From NCBI RefSeq assembly GCF_014648435.1, contig NZ_BMRC01000036.1:16661-80660 (forward strand): DNA of 64,000 nucleotides, in the 5' to 3' direction. The notes beneath the pieces were generated by a model, which was given only the letters and a program-made list of their open reading frames with translations, was not told where the DNA came from and did not search any database. This document shows positions 50,992 to 58,010 of the stretch, piece after piece (position 1 is the stretch's first letter; every line of letters begins with the position of its first letter). Made by a program: the position numbers and the translations under genes. This DNA is from Nonomuraea spiralis. GTDB taxonomy: Bacteria > Actinomycetota > Actinomycetes > Streptosporangiales > Streptosporangiaceae.

Positions 50992-51060
50992 CCGGACGAG
51001 ACGCGCCGTACCCGGACACGCCAAGACGACGCACGTACCTGTACGTCTCGTCCTTTGGAG
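50992..51060 (+). promoter_or_regulatory. guanidine-III (ykkC-III) riboswitch
   Basis: Aptamer at about 50992-51032: CCGGACGAG, then GCGCCGTACCCGG, then AAGACG and CGC. I recall the guanidine-III aptamer of Thermobifida fusca with the same blocks and spacing; only the loop and one or two bases differ. The expression platform follows: hairpin ACGTAC-CT-GTACGT (51033-51046) and then TTTGGAG, the ribosome site (51054-51060) of the SMR gene, so ligand binding would expose it. Confidence 0.9.
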
Positions 51061-51068
51061 TGTCGATC

Positions 51069-51389
51069 ATGGCGTGGATCCTCATCGTGCTGGCCGGCCT
51101 GTTCGAGGTGGTCATGGCGCTGTCCCTCAAGCTCAGCAACGGCCTCAGCAACCTGTGGTGGACCCTGTCGTTCCTGGCCACGGCCGCGCTGAGCTTCGGC
51201 CTGCTCGCCTACGCGCTCAAGTCCCTGGAGGTCGGCACCGCGTACGCCGTCTGGACCGGCATCGGGGCCGTCGGCACCGCGATCCTCGGCATGGTCGCCA
51301 TGGGCGACGACGTGTCGCCGCTGCGTCTGACCTCGATCGCGCTCATCCTGGCCGGTGTCGTGGGGCTCAACCTCGCTGGTGGACACTAG
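51069..51389 (+). CDS. gdx: SMR-family guanidinium exporter (Gdx/SugE type)
   Basis: A 106-residue four-helix transporter that works as an antiparallel dimer and exchanges guanidinium for protons. The key Glu is in LFEVVMALSLKLS (Glu13), and the family motif is GTAYAVWTGIGAVGTAILG. ATG 51069 with GGAG 8 bases before. The riboswitch upstream strongly supports guanidinium as the substrate. SugE is the older name. The VOC gene begins five bases after its stop. Confidence 0.93.
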   Translation: MAWILIVLAGLFEVVMALSLKLSNGLSNLWWTLSFLATAALSFGLLAYALKSLEVGTAYAVWTGIGAVGTAILGMVAMGDDVSPLRLTSIALILAGVVGLNLAGGH

Positions 51390-51393
51390 TGCG

Positions 51394-51777
51394 ATGATTG
51401 AGATTCACGCCCTTACCGTTGACGCCGCCGACCCCTTTGAGATCGCGAGCTGGTGGAGCCGGGCCACCGGGTGGCCGCTGGGCGAGGGTGACGAGCCGGG
51501 TGCCGACGAGGTCATGCTGCGTACGCCTCAGGACCCGTTCCTGCTGTTCATCCGCGTGCCCGAGGGCAAGACCGGCAAGAACCGGGTGCACTTCGACGTC
51601 AACGGCACCGATGGCAGGACGCGCAACGAGGAGGTCGAGCGGCTGCTGGGCCTCGGCGCGACCATCTTCCAGGACCAGCGCAAGCCCGACGGCACGGGCT
51701 GGGTGACCATGCTCGACCCCGAGGGGAACGAGTTCTGCGTGTGCAGGAGCGAGGCCGAGAGGGCCTTGCCGGAATGA
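51394..51777 (+). CDS. VOC-family (glyoxalase-like) protein
   Basis: A 127-residue protein of the vicinal-oxygen-chelate fold (Glyoxalase_6 type). Seen: MIEIHALTVDAADPFEIASWWSRATGWPLGEG, DPFLLFIRVPEGKTGKNRVHFDVN, and GWVTMLDPEGNEFCVCRSE; metal ligands could be His and Glu in HFDV and PEGNEFC. It may be cotranscribed with gdx (5-base gap), but a link to guanidine is unproven. Cytoplasmic. Confidence 0.85.
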   Translation: MIEIHALTVDAADPFEIASWWSRATGWPLGEGDEPGADEVMLRTPQDPFLLFIRVPEGKTGKNRVHFDVNGTDGRTRNEEVERLLGLGATIFQDQRKPDGTGWVTMLDPEGNEFCVCRSEAERALPE

Positions 51778-51801
51778 TGTTCTGTCGGTGAAGCTGGCCC
51801 C

Positions 51802-52725
51802 ATGAGCGTGAGGGCCGTCGTCTGCACCGGGTACGGCAAGCCGGTCGAGGTCGTCGAGCTGCCGGATCCCGTTCCCGGGCCCGATCAGGTGGTCGTCGAG
51901 GTCGAGGCGGCCGGGGTCAACTTCGTCGACGGGCTGATGGTGCGCGGCGGCTACCAGATCAGGCCGCCATTGCCCTTCACACCCGGCTACGAGGTGGCGG
52001 GGCGGCTGGCCGACGGCCGCAGGGTCGTGGCGATCACCGGGCTGGGCGGCTTCGCGACGCGGGTGCTGGTGCACCGGGCGCAGGCCGTACCTCTGCCCGA
52101 GGGTTTCGACATGCTCGCGGCGGCCACGTTCCCGCAGAGCTACTGCACCGCCATGTACGCGCTCAGGGAGCGCGGCCGGCTGCTTCCCGGCGAGCGGGTG
52201 CTCGTGCTCGGGGCGGGCGGCGGCGTGGGACTGGCCGTGGTCCAGGTCGCCAAGGCACTCGGCGCCGTCGTACTGGCGGCGGCGTCCACCGGCGAGAAGA
52301 GGGAGCGCGCCCGGCGGGCGGGAGCCGACGACGCGATCGGCTACGACGGGCTGAAGGAAGCGGCCAGGTCGTGGGGCGTGGACGTGGCGGTCGACCCGGT
52401 CGGCGGCGAGCTGTCCGAACAGGCCCTTCGCGGGCTGCGCGAGGGCGGGCGGCTCCTGGTCGTCGGCTTCGCCTCGGGCGGCATCGCGAGGCTGCCCGCC
52501 AACCAGGTGCTGCTGCGTAACCGGGCGGTCGTGGGCGTGGACTGGGGCGCGTGGTCGATGGGCCACGCGGTGGAGAACCGGGTCATGCTCGAAGGTCTGC
52601 TGGCGATGCCGGGCATCGTCCCGGCGGCGCCGGAGGTCAGGCCGCTGGCGGAGGCGGGCCGGGCCATGGACGACCTGCTGGAGCGACGGGTCACTGGGAA
52701 GATCGTGCTCGTCCCTTCATCGTGA
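51802..52725 (+). CDS. NADPH:quinone oxidoreductase-like MDR protein
   Basis: A 307-residue medium-chain dehydrogenase/reductase of the zinc-less quinone oxidoreductase group. Seen: GVNFVDGLMVRGGYQIRPPLPFTPGYEVAG, GFDMLAAATFPQSYCTAMYAL, Rossmann LVLGAGGGVGLAVVQVAKALGA and DVAVDPVGGELSEQALRGLREGGRLLVVGFASG. No Zn-binding Cys pattern is present. ATG 51802. Its end overlaps the convergent membrane-protein gene by 35 bp. Confidence 0.88.
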   Translation: MSVRAVVCTGYGKPVEVVELPDPVPGPDQVVVEVEAAGVNFVDGLMVRGGYQIRPPLPFTPGYEVAGRLADGRRVVAITGLGGFATRVLVHRAQAVPLPEGFDMLAAATFPQSYCTAMYALRERGRLLPGERVLVLGAGGGVGLAVVQVAKALGAVVLAAASTGEKRERARRAGADDAIGYDGLKEAARSWGVDVAVDPVGGELSEQALRGLREGGRLLVVGFASGGIARLPANQVLLRNRAVVGVDWGAWSMGHAVENRVMLEGLLAMPGIVPAAPEVRPLAEAGRAMDDLLERRVTGKIVLVPSS

Positions 52726-53140
52726 CGGTCAGGATCGCGGCGATCAGGTAGACCAGCGCGCCGTGCCACATCGCCTGCACGGCCGAGCCGAACACGCCCT
52801 CGCCGTCGAGCACGAGCTGCACCGGGTAGTCGAGCACCGCGGTGATGGCGGCGGGCAGGAGCGCGAACTTCCAGGGGTGCCGCAGCGACCAGAGCCTGGC
52901 CTGGCGGGTGACGCGGTCGCCCTCGTTCGGCTTTGCGACCGAGCCGATCGCGGCGATCAGCGCGAACAGGCTGATGCCGAGCCCGAGGGCCCACACCAGG
53001 TCGCCGTCGCCGGTGAGCGCGCCCATCCCGAAGCTGGCGGCCGACACCACGGCGCCGCCGATGGCGGCGGTCTTCCAAGGGGCGCCCCGCAGGGCCGCCG
53101 CAGACAGTGAGACTTCATCGCGCCTACTGATTTCGTTCAT
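52691..53140 (-). CDS. four-helix membrane protein, hypothetical
   Basis: A 149-residue protein with a polar N-terminus (MNEISRRDEVSLSAAALRGAPWKTA), two helices (TAAIGGAVVSAASFGMGALTG and WALGLGISLFALIAAIGSVA), a basic loop and two more helices after RHPWKFALLPAAITAVLDYP. I do not recognise it. ATG 53140 is the only one in frame. Its end overlaps the quinone oxidoreductase gene. Confidence 0.7.
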   Translation of the reverse strand: MNEISRRDEVSLSAAALRGAPWKTAAIGGAVVSAASFGMGALTGDGDLVWALGLGISLFALIAAIGSVAKPNEGDRVTRQARLWSLRHPWKFALLPAAITAVLDYPVQLVLDGEGVFGSAVQAMWHGALVYLIAAILTVTMKGRARSSQ

Positions 53141-53215
53141 GTCCTCATGGTGCCGCCGCGGGCCCCCTGGGGGCATCGGGGACGGACCCTGACCTGTCCC
53201 TGACATGATTCCCAT

Positions 53216-54142
53216 ATGAGGGAAATCGCCATTGTGCAGTTGGGACCGGACGAAGGGGAGCGGCTGAAGGAGGTCCGGCTGCGGGCGCTCCAGGAGTCGC
53301 CGGACGCGTTCGGCTCCTCGTACGCGCGGGAGGTCGGGTTCTCCGCCGAGGACTGGGCCGAAAGGCTGAAAAATCCGGATTCGCGGTGGTGGGTGGCCAC
53401 GAGCGACGGCCTGGGTGACGTGGGCCTGGTGTGCATGCTTCTGGAGGAGACCGGCGCCCACCTGCTGTCCATGTGGGTCGCCCCCGAGGCCAGGGGCCGC
53501 GGGCTCGCCTCCCGGCTGGTCGACCGGTCCGTGGAGTGGGCCCGCTCGTCCGGCGCGGAGCAGGTGCAGCTCTGGGCCGTCGACCGGAACCACGCCGCCC
53601 GCGCCCTCTACGGCGCCAAGGGTTTCACCCCCAGCGGCAAGGTCATGGCCCTGCCCTCCAACCCGGCCCTGATGGAGACCAACTACGTGTTGTCCCTGCT
53701 GTTCCGCCAGGCCCGCAAGGAGGACGTGCCGGCCATCGTGTCGATGCTGGCCGACGACCCGCTCGGCGCCACCCGCGAGGGCGCCCCCGACGACACCCGC
53801 TACCTGATGGCCTTCGACCGCATCGAGGCCAACCCGTACGACGAGCTGATCGTGGCCGAACAGGAGGGCGAGGTGGTGGGCACGATGCAGCTCACGTACC
53901 TGGCCGGGTTGTCGCGGCTGGGCGCGGAGCGGTGCCAGATCGAGGCGGTCAGGGTGGCGGCCTCGACGCGCGGCCAGGGGCTGGGCGGGAAGATGATCCA
54001 GTGGGCCGTCGACCGGGCGCGGGCCAGGGGCTGCGCCGTCGTTCAGCTCACCTCCGACAAGTCACGCGCCGACGCCCACCGCTTCTACGCCGCGCTCGGC
54101 TTCACCGCTTCCCACGAGGGCTACAAACTCTCCCTGACCTGA
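53216..54142 (+). CDS. protein with two tandem GNAT acetyltransferase domains
   Basis: 308 residues in two GNAT folds. Domain 1 (about 1-155): LLSMWVAPEARGRGLASRLVDRSVEWAR and ARALYGAKGF. Domain 2 (about 160-308): IEAVRVAASTRGQGLGGKMIQWAVDRARARGCAVVQLTSDKSRADAHRFYAALGF. Both have the acetyl-CoA loop (RGRGLA and RGQGLG), so both could be active. Such pairs occur in antibiotic-acetylating MshD-like enzymes; the substrate here is unknown. ATG 53216. It converges with the PadR gene. Confidence 0.88.
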   Translation: MREIAIVQLGPDEGERLKEVRLRALQESPDAFGSSYAREVGFSAEDWAERLKNPDSRWWVATSDGLGDVGLVCMLLEETGAHLLSMWVAPEARGRGLASRLVDRSVEWARSSGAEQVQLWAVDRNHAARALYGAKGFTPSGKVMALPSNPALMETNYVLSLLFRQARKEDVPAIVSMLADDPLGATREGAPDDTRYLMAFDRIEANPYDELIVAEQEGEVVGTMQLTYLAGLSRLGAERCQIEAVRVAASTRGQGLGGKMIQWAVDRARARGCAVVQLTSDKSRADAHRFYAALGFTASHEGYKLSLT

Positions 54143-54172
54143 GCCGCCCCCAGGGGCGTCCCCAACGGGCCT

Positions 54173-54715
54173 TCAGGGGCCTTCGCCGAGCTGGGCCAGC
54201 ATCCAGCGGCACCAGTCGGCGCGGTGGCGCTCGTAGCTCAGCCCGCAGCGCAGCGTGGCGTAGCCGCCGAACCCCGGGTCGCCGAAGGCCGGCTGCCCGC
54301 CGAAGGACGCCTCCTGCCGCTCGTAGTCGGCCAGCCGCGCCTCGTGCGTGGCGAGCTGGTCGGCGAACAGCCGCCTGACCAGCTCCGGCTCGGCCACCCA
54401 GGCCGCGTACGTCTTCAGCACCAGCTCATCGCGCTCCGGCCGCTCGCGCGGCGGCTCGGTGACCCATTCCCGCAGCGCCGCCAGCCCCTCGGCGGTCAGG
54501 TGGTAGACCTTCTTGTCCTGCGGCCCGGGCCCGTGCGCGCTCTCGAACCCGACCAGCCCGCCCGCCCGCAGCTTCTGCAGCTCGGCGTGGATCTGGCTGT
54601 GCCCGGCCGTCCAGAAGTAGCCGACGGGCCGCCGCATGGACGCCGCGAGGTCGTATCCGGTGCGCTCGCCGCGCGCCAGCACGGCCAGGATCGCGTATCC
54701 GAGCGTTGAGGTCAT
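54173..54715 (-). CDS. PadR-family transcriptional regulator
   Basis: A 180-residue regulator: TLGYAILAVLARGERTGYDLAASMRRPVGYFWTAGHSQIHAELQKLRAGGLVGFE is the winged helix, DKKVYHLTAEGLAAL the wing end, and the C-terminal helical part (VRRLFADQLATHEARLADYERQEASFGG) dimerises as in PadR subtype VirR-like members. ATG 54715. A perfect ATGT-N8-ACAT operator lies 30 bp upstream, in the shared promoter region with the lipoprotein gene, so it likely represses itself and that gene. Confidence 0.92.
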   Translation of the reverse strand: MTSTLGYAILAVLARGERTGYDLAASMRRPVGYFWTAGHSQIHAELQKLRAGGLVGFESAHGPGPQDKKVYHLTAEGLAALREWVTEPPRERPERDELVLKTYAAWVAEPELVRRLFADQLATHEARLADYERQEASFGGQPAFGDPGFGGYATLRCGLSYERHRADWCRWMLAQLGEGP

Positions 54716-54744
54716 GGTGGGTCCAAGGATATGGTGCTTGCGGC

Positions 54745-54766
54745 ACTATGTCAGTTCAGACATAGT
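54745..54766. promoter_or_regulatory. PadR operator
   Basis: ACTATGTC (54745-54752) and GACATAGT (54759-54766) are perfect inverted arms around AGTTCA. It contains ATGT-8N-ACAT, the known PadR recognition pattern. It lies 30 bp from the padR start and 22 bp from the lipoprotein-hydrolase start at 54788. Confidence 0.85.
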
Positions 54767-54787
54767 CTGAAGGAGGGCGCGGCGGCC

Positions 54788-55591
54788 ATGCGGAAGATCG
54801 TCGGATGGATGACACTCCTCACTCTGGGGCTGACCGGCTGCGGGGGCGCGGTCCGCACCACGGCCGCCGACGTCCCCACCACAACCACCACAACCGCGAC
54901 GGCCGCCGGGGTCCCGAGCCCCGACCCGACCCCCACCCCGAGCGCGCCGCCCACCGGCCCCAACGTCTCCGGCTGCTTCACCGAGCAGGACGGCAAGATC
55001 TTCACCCACGTCCGCGGCCTGCCCGGCGTGATCACGGGCAAGGGCCCGGTCGGCGTGGTGATCACCTACGAGCGCCGCGGCAGCGTGTGCGCCTGGCGCC
55101 CGCTCTCGGACCGCCTGGTCGCCGCCGGCTACCGCGTCCTGCTCTACGCCAGGGACGCCGGCCTCCTGCCCGAGGACGGCGCCGTCGCCATGGGCCGGCG
55201 CCTGGCCAAGGAGAAGGGCGTCGAGCGCGTGTTCCTGGTCGGCGGCTCGATCGGCGCCACCGCCTCGGTCCCGGCGGCGGAGCAGCTCGCCGGGAAATCG
55301 GCGGGCAAGCCGGGCGTGAAGGTGGCCGGCGTGGTCGCCCTGTCAGGCGAGATCGACGAGGGCGACGCCGCCGCGCTCACCGTGCCGCTGCTGCAGATCG
55401 GCTCCGAGCACGACTCCTACGGCGGCGCCCGGTCGCTGCGCGCCGCCGAGACGGCCGCGGCCAAGGCCCCCGACAACCAGGCGCTGATCATCCCCGGCGA
55501 GTCGCTGCACGCCTCGGCCCTGTTCGGCAGCCCTCACGCCGCCAAGGTGCTCGACGCCGTCGTGGCGTTCATGGACCGGCACAAGGGCTGA
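54788..55591 (+). CDS. lipoprotein serine hydrolase-like protein
   Basis: A 267-residue exported protein. ATG 54788 opens a lipoprotein signal with lipobox LGLTGC, then a Thr/Pro-rich linker (TTTTTTATAAGVPSPDPTPTP). The rest is an alpha/beta-hydrolase core: PVGVVITYERRG, LLYARDAG, elbow VFLVGGSIGATAS (G-x-S-x-G), VVALSGEID, late acid in LLQIGSEHD and His in IPGESLHAS. It would act at the outer face of the membrane; substrate unknown. The PadR operator just upstream suggests regulation by PadR. Its end overlaps the convergent oxidoreductase gene by 23 bp. Confidence 0.82.
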   Translation: MRKIVGWMTLLTLGLTGCGGAVRTTAADVPTTTTTTATAAGVPSPDPTPTPSAPPTGPNVSGCFTEQDGKIFTHVRGLPGVITGKGPVGVVITYERRGSVCAWRPLSDRLVAAGYRVLLYARDAGLLPEDGAVAMGRRLAKEKGVERVFLVGGSIGATASVPAAEQLAGKSAGKPGVKVAGVVALSGEIDEGDAAALTVPLLQIGSEHDSYGGARSLRAAETAAAKAPDNQALIIPGESLHASALFGSPHAAKVLDAVVAFMDRHKG

Positions 55592-57581
55592 CCTCGACCA
55601 GGTTGTCGTGGAAGGCGGGCCCCCGGCCCATGTCGCCGTCCCGCTCGGCCACGACCGCGTTCGCGTTCGCGCCGCCGGGGCTCAGCTTCGGCCAGCGGCC
55701 CTTGGGCGTCGCCACCACGCCGGGCGCGACCCGGTCGCTGATCTCCACGTCGGCCAGGAACTCACCGCCGTCGTTGTGCACCCGTACGCGCTGCCCGCCC
55801 ACCAGCCCGCGGGCCGCCGCGTCGGCCGGGTTCACCAGCACCGCGGGCTCCTTGGCCCGCCGCCGCAGCTCGGGATTGTTGCCGAAGATCGTGTTCAGGA
55901 ACGTGTGCGCGGCCGGCGTGACCAGCGTCAACGGGTACGCCGCCCGCGACGCGACAGCCGTGTGCGACGGCACGTACGCCTTCCCCGAGGGCGGGAAGCG
56001 CAGCCGCCCGGACGGCGTGGGGAAGCCCTCGGCGAACGGCGTGAACGGCTTGGGATAGTTCATCCGCACCCACCCCTCCTTGCGCAGCCGGTCCAGCGTC
56101 ACGCCTTCGAGCGACGGATGCCCGCTCGCCAGCAGCGACTCGGCCAGCTCCAGGTCGGAGTCGTACAGGGAGGGCTCGGTCAGGCCCATGTGCGCGGCCA
56201 GCCGGCGGAAGGTCTCGGTCGTGGACAGGCACTCGCCGGGCGGCCGTACGGCGGGCTCGTTCCACAGCAGGTACATGTGGCCGTACCCGGCGTGCAGGTC
56301 CATGTGCTCGGTCTGCATGGTCGCCGGCAGCACGATGTCGGCGTAGTCCACGGTGTCGGTCGGGAACTGCTCCATGACGACCGTGAACAGGTCCTCGCGG
56401 GCGAGCTGCCGCCTGATCGCGTTGGCGTCGGGGGTCGAGCCGAGCGGGTTGGCGGCGTACACCCAGAGGCATTTGACGTCGTCGAGCTGCGAGCCGAGCT
56501 TGGTCATGACCAGCGTGCGCACCGGCTTGGCCAGCAGGTCGTCGCGCCTGTCGACGTTCACCCGCACGTGACCGCTCGTCGAGTACGCCACGCCGCCGCC
56601 CGGGTGCCGCCAGTCGCCGGTCACGCCGGGGATCGCGGCGATCGTCCGCATCGCCGTGCCGCCGCCCGCGTGCCGCTGGATGCCCATGGTGGCGCGGATC
56701 GCGGTCGGCCGGGTGTGGGCCAGGCGCATCCCCAGGCTGTGGACGTCCTCGGCGGGGATGCCGGTGATCTCCGCCACCCGCTCCACCGGGTACTCCAGGA
56801 TCTCCTTACGGAAGTCCTCCCAGCCCTCGGTGTGCTCGGCCAGGAACTCCTCGTCCTGGGCGTTCTCGGCGAGCACGACGTTCAGCAGCCCGAGCGCGAG
56901 CGCCGCGTCCGTGCCCGGCCTGATCGCCAGGTGCTGGTCGGCCTGGTCGGCGGTCCTGGTGCGGATGGGGTCGATGGCGACCACGTACGCGCCGTCCGCC
57001 CTGGCGTCCTGGATGAACTTCCACAGGTGGTGGCCGCTGGTCAGCGTGTTCGTGCCCCAGAGCAGGATCAGCCTGGCCTGGGCGAAGTTCTCCGGGTCCA
57101 TGCCGCCCGCGGTGCCGTTGGCCTTCATCAGCCCGCTGCTGCCGGCCGCCGAGCAGATGTTCAGCCAGTGCTTGGACGCCCCCAGCACGTTCCAGAACCG
57201 GCGGCCCGCCACGCCCTCGCAGCCCTGGAGGTAACCCAGCGACCCCGTCCCCAGGTACGGCCAGATCGCCTCGCCGCCGTGCTCGTCCACGATGCCGCGC
57301 AGGCGCGTCGAGATCTCGTCGAGCGCCTCGTCCCAGGTGATCCGCTCGAACTGCCCCGACCCCTTCGGCCCGGTACGCCGCATCGGATACAGGATGCGGT
57401 CGTCCGCCTGCGTGTGCTCCAGGTACCGGTTGACCTTCACGCACAACGCGCCGCGGGTGTAGGGATGGTCGGGATTGCCGCGCATCTTGACCGCCTGCCC
57501 GTCCCGTACGGTGACGACCCACGAACAGGTGTCCGGGCAGTCAAGCGGACATGCCCCCAAAACCCTAATTTCGCCCGACAT
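55569..57581 (-). CDS. molybdopterin-dependent oxidoreductase, FdhF/DMSOR family
   Basis: A 670-residue cytoplasmic Mo-bisMGD enzyme. Fe-S ligands are C11, C15 and C19 in ACPLDCPDTC and C47 in GALCVK. Later features: GFARxL-like SLGYLQGCEGVAGRRFWNVLGASKHWLN, LILLWGTNTLTSGHHLWKFI and VMEQFPTDTVDYADIVLPATMQTEHMD. The Mo-ligand residue lies in the CSAAGSSG segment and cannot be assigned. No Tat signal. C-terminal molydopterin_BD domain with LTLVTPAAHTFLNTIFGN and VLVNPADAAARGLVGGQRVRVHN. Substrate unknown; related annotated proteins include formate-dehydrogenase-like and assimilatory-nitrate-like enzymes. Confidence 0.87.
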   Translation of the reverse strand: MSGEIRVLGACPLDCPDTCSWVVTVRDGQAVKMRGNPDHPYTRGALCVKVNRYLEHTQADDRILYPMRRTGPKGSGQFERITWDEALDEISTRLRGIVDEHGGEAIWPYLGTGSLGYLQGCEGVAGRRFWNVLGASKHWLNICSAAGSSGLMKANGTAGGMDPENFAQARLILLWGTNTLTSGHHLWKFIQDARADGAYVVAIDPIRTRTADQADQHLAIRPGTDAALALGLLNVVLAENAQDEEFLAEHTEGWEDFRKEILEYPVERVAEITGIPAEDVHSLGMRLAHTRPTAIRATMGIQRHAGGGTAMRTIAAIPGVTGDWRHPGGGVAYSTSGHVRVNVDRRDDLLAKPVRTLVMTKLGSQLDDVKCLWVYAANPLGSTPDANAIRRQLAREDLFTVVMEQFPTDTVDYADIVLPATMQTEHMDLHAGYGHMYLLWNEPAVRPPGECLSTTETFRRLAAHMGLTEPSLYDSDLELAESLLASGHPSLEGVTLDRLRKEGWVRMNYPKPFTPFAEGFPTPSGRLRFPPSGKAYVPSHTAVASRAAYPLTLVTPAAHTFLNTIFGNNPELRRRAKEPAVLVNPADAAARGLVGGQRVRVHNDGGEFLADVEISDRVAPGVVATPKGRWPKLSPGGANANAVVAERDGDMGRGPAFHDNLVEVSPCAGP

Positions 57582-57630
57582 GCGCCCCAGCCTACGTCCC
57601 GGCCCACCCGTGACGGGCGACCCGCCCCCG

Positions 57631-57795
57631 CGACACCGCCGGTCCGACCTCGTGGAAGAACGCAAAGGTGAACGGGGGGAGTTCCACCGTGTAGCCTGCC
57701 TCGCGCAGCCTGGCCGCGACGTACTCGGCCGACGCGTCGTGACCGGGCCGCCCGGCCGCGCGGTTTCCCCCGTGCGCGCCGGCGACGGAATCGAA
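57631..57795 (-). pseudogene. remnant of an M28-type aminopeptidase gene
   Basis: A frame reads FDSVAGAHGGNRAAGRPGH then DASAEYVAARLREAGYTVEL and PPFTFAFFHEVGPAV. These match the conserved N-terminal part of secreted M28 aminopeptidases (AxxNGGNRAAGTPGYDASVDYVAxxLRxAGY, from memory). The zinc-binding catalytic domain is missing after it, and the upstream signal sequence is gone. The fragment is therefore a gene relic, not a functional protein. Confidence 0.6.
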
Positions 57796-58010
57796 ATCCC
57801 GGAAACAACCGGGCGTCGGGGGCGACGAGGGCCGGCGGCGGCATCGCGAGAGTGCACATGCCATGAACACCCCAAGGCTTCATGGTGTGCACACGCGGGC
57901 AGGTCAATGCTGGCCGGGTCTTCACCCGGTGCGCTCACCGGGACGACGAACGAGGACACTGGAGATCAGAGATCGTACGGTCCGGCCGGGAAGGTGCAGA
58001 ATCACTGTCG

